Shown here piece by piece: positions 8,512 through 17,369 of a stretch of 64,000 nucleotides of DNA. How positions within the stretch are numbered: the stretch's first letter is position 1; every line of letters starts with the position of its first letter. The position numbers and the translations under genes are program-made. Where the stretch lies: positions 1 through 64,000 of the forward strand of contig JBBSGZ010000001.1 of assembly GCA_038253555.1 (NCBI GenBank), given 5' to 3'. The DNA is from JALYUA01 sp038253555 (GTDB taxonomy: Bacteria; Acidobacteriota; Thermoanaerobaculia; UBA5066; Gp7-AA6). Under the pieces are notes generated by a model, which searched no databases, was not told where the DNA came from, and saw nothing but the letters and a program-made list of their open reading frames with translations.

Positions 8512-10614
8512 ATGCGCTGCAGAACAAAGGCGGTTGTGACGACCGTGAAGAAGTCCGCGCGCCGCGCCACCGGGTTCTCCGCGTCCGCGCGCCCCGTCGT
8601 CTTCGCCGCGATCGTCGCGACGCTCTGGACCTCGCCGCTCGCCGCCGCGACGGCTCCCCCCTCTCTCACAGCGGGAATCCCCGCTTCTCCGATCGAAACG
8701 CTCGGGGTCGACAAGATCGTCGCCGGGATGAAGGGCTACGGAGTTTCCGATCTGGGCGACGGGAAAGGGATCCAGCGGTTCGAGGTCCAGATCCTCGGCG
8801 TGATGAAGAGGTATGCGCCGCGCCAGGACCTGATCCTCGCGCGCGTCTCCGGCGCGGGTCTCGAGAGCTCTGGTGTCATAGCCGGGATGAGCGGGAGTCC
8901 GATCTACGTCGAAGGACGCCTGATCGGGGCGCTCGCTTACGGCTGGCCTTTTTCGAAGGACGCCATCTGTGGAATCACGCCCATCCAGAGCATGCTCGAT
9001 ATCCGCCACGCCCCGGCTGGCCCGCCGGTGCCGATTGGCGGGTCCTCGCCGGGCGGGCAAGCCTCGGGCGCGCAAACCTCCGCTGCCGGACAGACCTCCG
9101 CTGCCGGACAGACCTCCGCTGCCGGACAGACCTCCGCTGCCGGACAGACCGCCGCTGCCGGACAGACCGCCGCGGCCTCAGGGGCCGATCGCTCGGACGC
9201 TTTCTCCGCCGGGCTCGGGGGAGGATCGGTCACGACGGCGGCGTTCGTGGAGGCCTTCTCCTCGGGCCACTTCCGGGAGCGGATGGACGATCTCGTCAAG
9301 CCTCTGCGCGCCGCGCCGGCCGACGGAATGGCCGCGCTGCCGATCCCCGTCTCGTTCTCCGGGGTCGGCGCAGGAGGAAAACTCTTCGACCGCGTCGCGG
9401 AGGCGGCGGGGTGGATGGCGGCGCCTTCCGGCGCGTCCGCACGCCCCTCCGCCAGGACGGCCGCTGGAGCGGAATCCCCGGGCCTCTTTCCGGGCTCCGC
9501 GGTGGCGGCGCAGCTGCTGTCGGGAGACATGGACCTCGCCGCCACGGGAACGGTCACCTGGGTGGAGGGGAACTCCGTCCTCGCCTTCGGGCACCCCTTC
9601 CTCTCGATGGGGCCGGTCTCCATGCCGATGACACAGGCGGAAGTCCTGAGCGTTTTTCCGTCGCTTTACCGTTCTTTCAAGTTCGCGGCGACGGGGCCCG
9701 TCATCGGGTCCATCACCCAGGATCGATCGACCGGCATCCTGGGGACTTTCGGGACCCGTGCGCCCATGGTTCCGATCACCCTCAAGATCTCTTCCGACGC
9801 CGGGATCGCGCCGCAGACGTACCGTTTTGCCGCGGTGCACAACTCCATGCTGACGCCGCTTCTCTCGGCCCTCGCGATCGACAACGTCGTGACGACTCTC
9901 GAAAAGCGAACGGGCGAGCGGACGCTCGTCTGGAAATCGGCGATCCGCACCCCCGGCCGCACGATCCGCTGGGACTCGGTCTTCTCCGGGCTGGCGGCGC
10001 GTGAAGAGGCGGTGAGCTCGCTGGCGGTTCTGACGAATTACCTCATGGCCAACGAATTCCGGGACCTGACGATCCTCGGGATGGACGTCGAGATCTCCCA
10101 CTCCGATCGCCTGCAGAGCGCCCGCGTCGTGCACGTGGAGGCCCAGAAGGCGCGCGTCCGGCCCGGTGAAGAGATCCCCGTCTGGGTCGATCTCGTGGAC
10201 TTCCGGGGGAGCAGCCGCCGTGTCGTCATGATGCTCAAGGTCCCGGTGGACACTCCGCCGGGGACCTTGAACGTCTTCGTCGGCGACGGGTCTTCGGCGA
10301 CGGCGTACGATCTCGCCGCCGTGCCCCCCGACCCGCAGTCGCTCGATCAAGCGCTCGATTTTCTGGCGCGCATCCGTCCCCCGAACAGCCTGAACCTGAT
10401 TTCCTATCGCCGCGCCCCCGGCGCGATCGTCGGCGGCGAGGCGCTGCCTTCGCTTCCCCCGAGCGTCACCGCGATCCTGCGCGACCGCGGGCCGGGCGAG
10501 GCTTCGACGCCGGACCTCGCGTTCGTGAGGCTCCAGTCGGAGACGCTCGAGCAGCCCGTTCCGGTCACGGGGTCGGTGCGCCTGCACATCGACGTGGTCC
10601 CCAGAATCTGGTGA
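8512..10614 (+). CDS. SpoIVB-type S55 domain protein
   Basis: A 700-residue exported protein with a hydrophobic signal segment near 28-46 and an S55 (SpoIVB) peptidase-like domain. The putative nucleophile region GMSGSP is at 125-130 and a GHPF motif at 360-363, matching the family's Ser and His neighbourhoods. Between them lie six 6-residue repeats (QTSAAG type, residues 188-223), probably a flexible linker. The C-terminal half has no recognised domain. In Bacillus SpoIVB is a signalling protease; here there are no sporulation genes nearby, so substrate and role are unknown. The ribosome-binding site GGGAGGGG precedes the ATG. A GTG-initiated exported propeller gene follows 7 nt later. Confidence 0.82.
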   Translation: MRCRTKAVVTTVKKSARRATGFSASARPVVFAAIVATLWTSPLAAATAPPSLTAGIPASPIETLGVDKIVAGMKGYGVSDLGDGKGIQRFEVQILGVMKRYAPRQDLILARVSGAGLESSGVIAGMSGSPIYVEGRLIGALAYGWPFSKDAICGITPIQSMLDIRHAPAGPPVPIGGSSPGGQASGAQTSAAGQTSAAGQTSAAGQTSAAGQTAAAGQTAAASGADRSDAFSAGLGGGSVTTAAFVEAFSSGHFRERMDDLVKPLRAAPADGMAALPIPVSFSGVGAGGKLFDRVAEAAGWMAAPSGASARPSARTAAGAESPGLFPGSAVAAQLLSGDMDLAATGTVTWVEGNSVLAFGHPFLSMGPVSMPMTQAEVLSVFPSLYRSFKFAATGPVIGSITQDRSTGILGTFGTRAPMVPITLKISSDAGIAPQTYRFAAVHNSMLTPLLSALAIDNVVTTLEKRTGERTLVWKSAIRTPGRTIRWDSVFSGLAAREEAVSSLAVLTNYLMANEFRDLTILGMDVEISHSDRLQSARVVHVEAQKARVRPGEEIPVWVDLVDFRGSSRRVVMMLKVPVDTPPGTLNVFVGDGSSATAYDLAAVPPDPQSLDQALDFLARIRPPNSLNLISYRRAPGAIVGGEALPSLPPSVTAILRDRGPGEASTPDLAFVRLQSETLEQPVPVTGSVRLHIDVVPRIW
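9073..9180 (+). repeat. Six tandem 18-bp repeats in the S55 gene
   Basis: Six in-frame 18-bp units encode QTSAAG four times, then QTAAAG and QTAAAS. The first units are nearly identical at the DNA level (CAGACCTCCGCTGCCGGA), indicating recent expansion; the last two have drifted. The repeat is a multiple of three, so copy-number change would lengthen or shorten a linker without breaking the frame. Confidence 0.9.
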
Positions 10615-10621
10615 GCCCGGC

Positions 10622-12808
10622 GTGAGACTGCGATTCCGGTTCGGCGCGATCGTGGTGTGCGCTCTCGCCGCCGGCGCGTCCAGCGCCTCCGGAGCGGCGA
10701 CGCGGATCTGGGTTTCGGACTCGAGCTCCGACTTCTCGCTCGGAGAGGCCCGCGGGATCGCCGTGACGATCGACGGGTCCCTCGTCCTTTCCCGCGCGAG
10801 CCGGCGCGTGGACGGAATCTCGGAGGCGTCTCTGTTCTCGGTGATCTCCGGCGCCGACGGCACCTCCTACGTCGGCACGGGAGACTCGGGGCGGATTCTC
10901 CGCATCTCGACCGGGGGCAAGGCCGACACGCTCGCCACGCTGAACGAGAAGGAAGTGACGGCGCTGGCCGTCGGGCCCGACGGGGCGATCTACGCGGGCG
11001 GTTCGCCGGGAGGAAACGTCTACCGGATCGACGGCGGGAAGCCCACTCTCTATTACGCCTCGGGGGCGCGGTACGTCTGGGCGCTCGCCTTCGCGGAGGG
11101 CCGGCTGTACGTCGGCACGGGGCTTCCCGGAGAGATCCACCGCGTTTCCGCCGCTCTCAAGGGGGAGCGCCTCCACGCCACCCCCGACGCCCACGTCCGG
11201 ACTCTCCACACCGACTCCCGGCATCGGGTCTGGGCGGGGACTTCCGGATCGGGACTCGTGCTTCGCGTCGATCCTTCCGGCGCGGTGTCGACCATGTACG
11301 ACTCGGCCAAGTCGGAAGTGACCGCGATCACGTCGAGCGGCGACGGGCGCGTCTGGGTCGCCGCCGGGTCTTCCGACGCGTCCTCCTCCGGCTCGGAGCC
11401 GATCTCGACGCCCTCCCCCGCGCCCCCGGCGCCGACGACGAAGGCCGCGAGCGCGCGCGAGGGCGACGGCAAGGAGAAGGCGGAGGTGACCGTCTCCGTG
11501 TCCACGCCGCGCCTCGCGCCGCCGGCCTCCGGGTCTTCGAAGGCGGGTTACTCGTCGGAGGTGCTGCTGTTCGAAGAGGGGGAGCCTGCGAGGCCGGTCT
11601 GGACGAGCTCTTCGGAGCTGGTCTTTGGCCTGTCCGCAGACGCGGATCCCGCCGCGGTTCTCGCCGCGACCGGGCCGAATGGAAAGCTGTATCGCGTGGC
11701 GATCGGTCGGTCCGCCCTGGAACGGACGTTCGACGAGAAACAGGTGACGGCGATCGGTGGCGATGTCATCGGCACGAACTCCGCCACCGGCGTTTACCGA
11801 CTCGCCTCCGGCGCGCGGACGGGCGAGTGGGTTTCCGCGGTGAAGGACACGGGCCGCACCAGCCGGTTCGGCGCCTTCCGCTGGGAGGGGGAAGCCCCGG
11901 CGGGGACCCGCATCGAGTTTGCGTTCCGTTCGGGAGAGTCCTCGGCGCCCGACAACACCTGGAGTACCTGGACGACCTTTTCCGAACGGCAGCATGCGGA
12001 CCGGAATCCCTCGCCCCCCGCCCGGTACATGCAGATCAAGGTCAGGATGAGCTCGGACGGCGGGCGGTTGCCCGCCGTGCGGCGCATCGAAGCTTCTTAC
12101 CGCAACCGCAACGCGGCCCCGGTTGTCGATACCCTGACGGCGCTCCCTCCCAACGAGGTGTACGCCCGATCCGCGTCCGGAGGCTCCAACGTCTTCGAGA
12201 CGACCGCCCCCGACGAAAAGGGCATCTTCACGAGCCTCGAGGAACCGCGCGCGGAAGGAGCTCCCCGGCGCCTGCTGCGGAAGGGCTACCGGACCCTGAC
12301 GTGGCGAGCCACGGACGCGGACTCCGACACGCTCTCCTACGACATCGAGTTCCGGCCGCTCTCGTCCAGCCGCTGGATGATGCTGCGCCGGAACCTCAAG
12401 GAGACGTTTTATTCGTTCGACGCGACATCTCTCCCGGATGGCGACTACGTGTTCCGGCTGACCGCGTCGGACGCGGAGGCGAATCCGGAAGAAAAGAAGA
12501 CCGGGGTTCGGGATTCTTCGCCGGTGCGGGTGGACAACACGCCGCCCGTGATCCGGCGGCTTCCTTCGAGCGGTGCGACGTTCGAGTTCGAGGCCTCCGA
12601 CGCCGCTTCGCCCATCCTGGAAGCGGAATACAGCATCGACTCGAAGGAATGGGTGCGCGTCGAGCCGAAGGACGGGCTGTCCGACTCGATGCAGGAGTTC
12701 TACGCGATTCCGCTCGACGGGAAGGTCCGCGGGGGATTCCTGCTCATCCGTGTGACCGATACCTCCCGGAACGTCGCCGCGGCCAGCTTCTCGCTTTCCG
12801 AGAAATAG
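10622..12808 (+). CDS. Exported beta-propeller-like protein, function unknown
   Basis: A 728-residue product with a signal peptide (about 1-24). The N-terminal two thirds carry repeated propeller-like strands (GTGDSGRILRIS, GPDGAIYAGGSPGGNVYRI, GDGRVWVAAGSSD) resembling WD40/NHL blades. An Ala/Pro/Ser-rich insert of about 40 residues interrupts them. The C-terminal part looks like fibronectin-III-type beta sandwich sequence (RATDADSDTLSYDIEFRP, LPDGDYVFRLTASDAEANP). GTG start, 7 nt after the S55 gene, so the two are likely one operon and one functional unit at the cell envelope. No enzyme motif was recognised. Confidence 0.75.
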   Translation: MRLRFRFGAIVVCALAAGASSASGAATRIWVSDSSSDFSLGEARGIAVTIDGSLVLSRASRRVDGISEASLFSVISGADGTSYVGTGDSGRILRISTGGKADTLATLNEKEVTALAVGPDGAIYAGGSPGGNVYRIDGGKPTLYYASGARYVWALAFAEGRLYVGTGLPGEIHRVSAALKGERLHATPDAHVRTLHTDSRHRVWAGTSGSGLVLRVDPSGAVSTMYDSAKSEVTAITSSGDGRVWVAAGSSDASSSGSEPISTPSPAPPAPTTKAASAREGDGKEKAEVTVSVSTPRLAPPASGSSKAGYSSEVLLFEEGEPARPVWTSSSELVFGLSADADPAAVLAATGPNGKLYRVAIGRSALERTFDEKQVTAIGGDVIGTNSATGVYRLASGARTGEWVSAVKDTGRTSRFGAFRWEGEAPAGTRIEFAFRSGESSAPDNTWSTWTTFSERQHADRNPSPPARYMQIKVRMSSDGGRLPAVRRIEASYRNRNAAPVVDTLTALPPNEVYARSASGGSNVFETTAPDEKGIFTSLEEPRAEGAPRRLLRKGYRTLTWRATDADSDTLSYDIEFRPLSSSRWMMLRRNLKETFYSFDATSLPDGDYVFRLTASDAEANPEEKKTGVRDSSPVRVDNTPPVIRRLPSSGATFEFEASDAASPILEAEYSIDSKEWVRVEPKDGLSDSMQEFYAIPLDGKVRGGFLLIRVTDTSRNVAAASFSLSEK

Positions 12809-12830
12809 CCGGTCAGGAGCGCGTCGCCTC

Positions 12831-12836
12831 CATAAT
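12831..12836 (+). promoter_or_regulatory. -10 box of the oligopeptide transporter operon
   Basis: CATAAT in the 37-nt gap after the propeller gene, 9 nt before the GTG start of the binding protein. GGGAGGA in between could serve as a ribosome-binding site for the ATG at 12852 instead. Confidence 0.4.
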
Positions 12837-12845
12837 GGGAGGATC

Positions 12846-14582
12846 GTGAAGATGCGCCTCGCCGGGTCTCTGGCCCGGGTCTGTCTGGCCGCGCTTTTTC
12901 TGGCCCCGGCCTGCGGAGAGGGGAGGCGGAACGTTTCTCCCGCGCGCCCGGCCGTCAGAGTCGCCAGGCCCACTCGGGTCCCGGCGTCTCCGGCGCTCCT
13001 CGGGTACCTGGACGAGTCGGCTCTTCCGCCCCAGCGCGAGGGCGGCGTCCTCCGACGGCGGCTGATCGGAGACCCGGCAACGTTGAACGCCGTGATGCAG
13101 TCGGGCGCCCCCGAGCAGGAGGTGCTTCAGTACGTGTCGCGCAACATCCTCGACTTCGATTCGCGGATGCGGCTCGTCCCCGGCCTCGCGGAAAGCTATA
13201 CGGTGTCGCCGGACGGGCGTTCCTTCACGTTCACGATCCGCAGCGAGGCGCGATGGGAGGACGGCGTTCCGGTCTCCGCGGCCGACGCGGTCTTCACGAT
13301 CCGCTCGATCGTCGACCCGAAGGTTCCCTCTCCCGTCTTCAAGTCCGTCTTCGACGGCCTCCTCTCGGTGGAAGCCTCCGGCGAGCGCTCCTTCACGGCG
13401 CGTTTCAGGGAGCCCTCCGCGTACCAGGCGATGGCTTTCGTCCTCCCGGTTCTGCCGGCGCACCGGTTCTCCGGAGTCGACTTCCTGCACGCGCCGGACA
13501 ACCGCGCCCCGCTCGCCAACGGCCCCTATCGGCTGGCCTCGTGGCGGGCTCAGGACGAGATCGTGCTGGAGCGCAATCCCCGGGCGTGGGGCGCGCGGGG
13601 CCACTTCGATCGCGTCGTGTTCAAGGTGCTGCCGGAAGACGCCGTCAGCTATCGTGCCCTGGTCGGCGGAACCGTCGACGAGACGCGGCTCGATACCTCC
13701 GGGAAGGAGCGCGCGCGCTCCGACCGCGCGTTTGCCGTCTGCTGCCGTTTGGTCGAGTACTACGATCTCGGCTGGAACTACATCGCGCTCAACAACAAAT
13801 CGCCGCTCTTCTCCGACCCGTCGGTCCGGCGCGCGCTGACGATGCTTCTAGACCGGGCCGGCATCGTCCGCGGCCTCTTCCGCGGGTCGGCGCGCATCCT
13901 GTCCGGGCCGTGGGCGCCGGATTCCCCGGCGTACGACCCATCCGTCCCTCCGCTGCCATTTAACCCCCGCGCGGCGGCCGCGCTGCTCGACGCGGCCGGC
14001 TGGCGGGACAGCAACGGGGACGGAACACGCGACCGCGAGGGCCGCGACTTCGCCTTCGACCTCCTGGTCTCCTCGGGAACGACCACGGGCCGGCAGATCG
14101 ATGAGACGTTCGTCGCGGAGCTCGCCCGCGCGGGAATCCGCGCGCGCATCCGCTCGCTCGAGTGGGCCTCCTTCACGGAGCGGGTCGACTCGGGAAATTT
14201 CGAGGCCGCCTCGCTCGCGTGGTCGGCGTCCGACCCCAACCCGGACCCCTATCCCTACTGGCATTCCTCGCAGTCTCCCCCGCAGGGTTTGAACAGCCAG
14301 TTCTACCGGAACCCCCAGGCGGACCGGCTGATGGAGTCGGCGCGCCGGGAACAGAATGGGGAACGCCGGCTCGCGATTTACCACCGCCTCCACCAGATCT
14401 TCCGAGACGATGCGCCCGTCATCTTTGTCGCGACATCCTCGCAGAAATTCGGGTTCCGCAGCCGGGTGCGCGGCCTCGTCACGTCTCCGCTCGGCTTGTT
14501 CGGCATCTGGCCCGGGCCGATCGGCTGGTGGGACGCGGAGGGACAGGCCCCGCCCTCTCCGGCCGCCCGGAGCGGCCCGTGA
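12846..14582 (+). CDS. ABC transporter substrate-binding protein (SBP_bac_5, DppA/OppA-like)
   Basis: Extracytoplasmic binding protein for a peptide- or nickel-type ABC importer. About 578 residues with a lipoprotein-like signal peptide ending at Cys23 and the SBP_bac_5 fold: SYTVSPDGRSFTFTIRSEARWEDG near the N-terminus and WNYIALNNKSPLFSDPSVRRAL in the middle are characteristic. The GTG at 12846 follows a -10 box; ATG 12852 is an alternative. The stop overlaps the first permease gene (GTGA). Confidence 0.9.
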   Translation: MKMRLAGSLARVCLAALFLAPACGEGRRNVSPARPAVRVARPTRVPASPALLGYLDESALPPQREGGVLRRRLIGDPATLNAVMQSGAPEQEVLQYVSRNILDFDSRMRLVPGLAESYTVSPDGRSFTFTIRSEARWEDGVPVSAADAVFTIRSIVDPKVPSPVFKSVFDGLLSVEASGERSFTARFREPSAYQAMAFVLPVLPAHRFSGVDFLHAPDNRAPLANGPYRLASWRAQDEIVLERNPRAWGARGHFDRVVFKVLPEDAVSYRALVGGTVDETRLDTSGKERARSDRAFAVCCRLVEYYDLGWNYIALNNKSPLFSDPSVRRALTMLLDRAGIVRGLFRGSARILSGPWAPDSPAYDPSVPPLPFNPRAAAALLDAAGWRDSNGDGTRDREGRDFAFDLLVSSGTTTGRQIDETFVAELARAGIRARIRSLEWASFTERVDSGNFEAASLAWSASDPNPDPYPYWHSSQSPPQGLNSQFYRNPQADRLMESARREQNGERRLAIYHRLHQIFRDDAPVIFVATSSQKFGFRSRVRGLVTSPLGLFGIWPGPIGWWDAEGQAPPSPAARSGP

Positions 14583-15550
14583 CGCGCTATATCGTGCGGC
14601 GCCTGCTCCTGGCCGTGCCGACACTCGCCGGCATCGTCGTCCTCGTCTTCTTTCTCCTGCACCTCGCGCCCGGAAGCCCGATGAGCGCGATGGGGGGCGA
14701 TTCCGGCCGGCGCGTCTCGCAGCGTGCGGCGGAGGAAATGCGCAAGGTCTACGGGCTCGATCGGCCGCTGCCCGAAAGGTTCGGACGGTGGGTGAGCCGC
14801 GTCGTCCGGCTCGATTTCGGGGAGTCGTTCGTCGACCGGCGCCCCGTGCTCGAGCGGATCGAGGAAGCGCTGCCCTACACACTCGTGTTGAATGGGCTCG
14901 CCCTTCTCCTGACGCTCGCGATCGCGGTGCCGCTCGGCGTCGTGACCGGCGGCCGGCCCGAAGGGGCGCTCGATCGGGCCTCCGGCGCGCTTCTGTTCGC
15001 GCTCTACTCCCTCCCGGCGTTCTGGGCCGCGCTGCTTCTGCAGGCGCTCTTCTCCGTCCGCCTCCAGTGGCTGCCGCTCTACGGAGTTGTCTCCGATTCT
15101 CCGGAGGGAATCGGCCTGGCGGACCGCGCCGCGCACCTCGTTCTGCCCGTCGTCTGCCTGACCTACGGGTCCCTGGCGTTCTTTGCGCGGCTGATTCGCG
15201 CGAGTGTCGCGGAGACCCGCAATGCCGACTACGTCCTGGCCGCGCGCGCCCGGGGACTTTCGCGCCGGGAAGCCCTCTGGAAGCACGCTTTCCGAAACGC
15301 GCTCCTGCCGCTCGTCACGCTCCTCGGGCTCGTTCTCCCCGGACTTCTCTCCGGGAGCGTCATCATCGAGCGGATTTTCGCGTGGCCGGGAGTGGGGCGC
15401 CTCTATTTCGACTCGATCCTGTCGCGCGACTATCCGGTCGTCCTCGCCCTGTCGCTGCTCGGGGCCGTCGCGACGCTCCTCCTGACTCTGGCCGCGGACA
15501 TCGCGAGCGCCGCCGTCGATCCCCGGGTGCGGGACGGAACGCTCGGATGA
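14579..15550 (+). CDS. ABC transporter permease, DppB/OppB type
   Basis: Inner-membrane channel subunit of a dipeptide/oligopeptide importer. 323 residues starting TRYIVRRLLLAVPTLAGIVV after the GTG start, which is typical of DppB. Six membrane segments are expected, with the EAA coupling loop around LAARARGLSRREALWKHAF. The GTGA overlap with the binding-protein gene fixes the start. An ATGA overlap leads into the second permease. Confidence 0.93.
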   Translation: MTRYIVRRLLLAVPTLAGIVVLVFFLLHLAPGSPMSAMGGDSGRRVSQRAAEEMRKVYGLDRPLPERFGRWVSRVVRLDFGESFVDRRPVLERIEEALPYTLVLNGLALLLTLAIAVPLGVVTGGRPEGALDRASGALLFALYSLPAFWAALLLQALFSVRLQWLPLYGVVSDSPEGIGLADRAAHLVLPVVCLTYGSLAFFARLIRASVAETRNADYVLAARARGLSRREALWKHAFRNALLPLVTLLGLVLPGLLSGSVIIERIFAWPGVGRLYFDSILSRDYPVVLALSLLGAVATLLLTLAADIASAAVDPRVRDGTLG

Positions 15551-16395
15551 GCGCCATCTTCTCGGCCGCCCCTGCGCCGCGCCCGCGCCGCGCCGTCCCC
15601 GGCTCGGCGCGGGTCGCGCTCGCGATCGTCGTGCTCCTCTGGATCGTCGCGGCGCTCTCGCCGCTCGCCTCGCGGCGCGCGGCGGACATCCGGTTGAACG
15701 AGCGTCTCCTCGCCCCCTCCCGGACGCACCTGTTCGGAACGGACGACCTCGGACGCGATCTTTTCGCGCGGGTGGTCGCGGCGACCCCGATTTCGCTCGC
15801 CATCGGGACGACGGCCGCCGCGGTGTCGGTGATCGTGGGTTTCGCAATCGGCGCCGCGGCGGGGTGGTTCGGCGGGATGACGGACCTGCTCCTCTCCCGC
15901 GCGATCGAGGTGGTGCTCTGTTTCCCCGTGCTCTTTCTTCTGCTGGCGCTGGCCGCGTTTCTTCCCCCCTCCCCGGCGACGGTCATTCTCGCGATCGGGT
16001 TGACCACGTGGCCGGGGGACGCCCGTTTTGCGCGGGCCGAGATCCTGAAGGCTCGGGACCTCGACTACACGCGCGCCGCACGCGCGGCGGGCGCGACGAC
16101 TTCGCGCATTCTCCTGCGCCATCTCCTTCCCGTCGCGGCGCCCCCACTTCTGGTCTCCGCCGCGTTCGGCGTGGGCTGGGCGATTCTCGCGGAGGCCGCG
16201 CTCTCATTTCTGGGCGTGGGCCTTCCGCCGCCGATGGCCTCGTGGGGAGGAATCCTGGCCATCGCTCCGGCGTACATCGACGAGGCGTGGTGGATCGCGC
16301 TCTTCCCGGGTCTTGCGCTCTTTCTGACGGTCGCCGCCTATAATCTGCTCGCCGAAGGGCTGCGGGCAGCGACAACGGAGAAAGTGAACCAATGA
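15547..16395 (+). CDS. ABC transporter permease, DppC/OppC type
   Basis: Second channel subunit, 282 residues. It has the DppC N-terminal signature around HLFGTDDLGRDLFARVV and an EAA loop near LDYTRAARAAGATTSRILLR, with the closing FLGVGLPPPMASWGGIL segment. The operon has no cognate ATPase genes (DppD/DppF) on either side; the next gene is coaD. The ATPases are presumably encoded elsewhere or shared with another transporter. Confidence 0.93.
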   Translation: MSAIFSAAPAPRPRRAVPGSARVALAIVVLLWIVAALSPLASRRAADIRLNERLLAPSRTHLFGTDDLGRDLFARVVAATPISLAIGTTAAAVSVIVGFAIGAAAGWFGGMTDLLLSRAIEVVLCFPVLFLLLALAAFLPPSPATVILAIGLTTWPGDARFARAEILKARDLDYTRAARAAGATTSRILLRHLLPVAAPPLLVSAAFGVGWAILAEAALSFLGVGLPPPMASWGGILAIAPAYIDEAWWIALFPGLALFLTVAAYNLLAEGLRAATTEKVNQ

Positions 16396-16871
16396 GCGAG
16401 CGCGTGGCCCTCTATCCGGGTTCATTCGATCCGCTGACGAACGGCCACCTGGACATCCTCTCGCGGGCGCGCCGCCTCGCCGACCGGGTCGTGGTCGCCA
16501 TTCTCGAAAACGACGTCAAGACACCGCTCTTCTCGATCGCCGAACGCCTCGAGATGATCCGGGAGATCGTGGGCGAGGACCCCGCGACCCCCGTGCTCTC
16601 CTTCCAGGGGCTGCTGGTGGACTTCGCCCGCAAGACGGGAGCGACGCTTCTCGTGCGGGGACTGCGGGCCGTCTCCGACTACGAGTACGAGCTCCAGATG
16701 GCCCTGATGAACCGGCGTCTCGCTCCCGGAATCGAGACCGTATTTCTGATGGCGAAGGAGGAGTACTCGTACGTTTCCAGCCGGCTCGTCAAGGAAGTGG
16801 CGCGTCTCGGCGCGGACGTGCGCGGCCTCGTCCCGGATCCGGTCCTGCGGCGCCTGGTCGGGAAATTTTGA
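16392..16871 (+). CDS. coaD: Phosphopantetheine adenylyltransferase
   Basis: Catalyses the fourth step of coenzyme A synthesis, 4'-phosphopantetheine plus ATP to dephospho-CoA. 159 residues, the usual length. The nucleotidyltransferase motif TNGH is at residues 16-19 within YPGSFDPLTNGHLDI, and the C-terminal signature EYSYVSSRLVKEVARLGADV is intact. The ATG overlaps the dppC-like stop, so it is probably co-transcribed with the transporter. Confidence 0.97.
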   Translation: MSERVALYPGSFDPLTNGHLDILSRARRLADRVVVAILENDVKTPLFSIAERLEMIREIVGEDPATPVLSFQGLLVDFARKTGATLLVRGLRAVSDYEYELQMALMNRRLAPGIETVFLMAKEEYSYVSSRLVKEVARLGADVRGLVPDPVLRRLVGKF

Positions 16872-17356
16872 CCGGCGGCCCCCCTCTCCGTGTCGTCGAG
16901 ACCGGCGTTCGCGTGCGTTACGCGGAGACCGACCGCATGGGGATCGTGTACCACGCCCACTACATCGTCTGGTTCGAGATCGGCCGGACGGAGTTCTGCC
17001 GCGCCGCGGGAATTCCATACCGGGCGATGGAAGAGGCGGGCCTCCTGATCCTCGTCACGGGGGTCGAGTGCACCTACCGACGATCGGCGCGCTACGACGA
17101 CGAAGTCCGGATCCAGGCGCGGATGCCCGAGCTTTCGGGCCGCGGCCTCTCCTTCGCGTACGAGGTCCTCGGGCCGGGCGGCGTCCGGCTGGCCGACGGA
17201 GCGACACGGCATGTATTTGCCGATCCGCAGGGACGGCCCCGGCGCGCTCCGGACGAGATCGTGGCGCCTCTGGAGCGTTTTCGTCAGCACACGATCGGCG
17301 TGCCCTCGTCATCGCCGGGTGGAGGAAACCGTCAGCGCCTCCCCGGCGTAGTTTGA
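16868..17356 (+). CDS. ybgC: YbgC-type acyl-CoA thioesterase
   Basis: Hotdog-fold 4-hydroxybenzoyl-CoA thioesterase family, about 162 residues. The family signature YAETDRMGIVYHAHYIVWFE (residues 18-37) includes the catalytic Asp22. It likely hydrolyses short-chain or phospholipid-related acyl-CoA. The start is a TTG that overlaps the coaD stop (TTGA). In proteobacteria ybgC sits with tol-pal; here it is about 8 kb away from that operon. Confidence 0.87.
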   Translation: MTGGPPLRVVETGVRVRYAETDRMGIVYHAHYIVWFEIGRTEFCRAAGIPYRAMEEAGLLILVTGVECTYRRSARYDDEVRIQARMPELSGRGLSFAYEVLGPGGVRLADGATRHVFADPQGRPRRAPDEIVAPLERFRQHTIGVPSSSPGGGNRQRLPGVV

Positions 17357-17369
17357 TCGGGGGGAAAGC

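Noticed and set aside
9073..9180. Possible CRISPR array
   Set aside because: Units are contiguous 18-bp coding repeats without spacers, inside the S55 protease gene.
14162..14578. Extension of the DppB-like permease upstream
   Set aside because: It overlaps the substrate-binding protein in another frame and lacks permease sequence. The permease N-terminus TRYIVRRLLL begins at GTG 14579.
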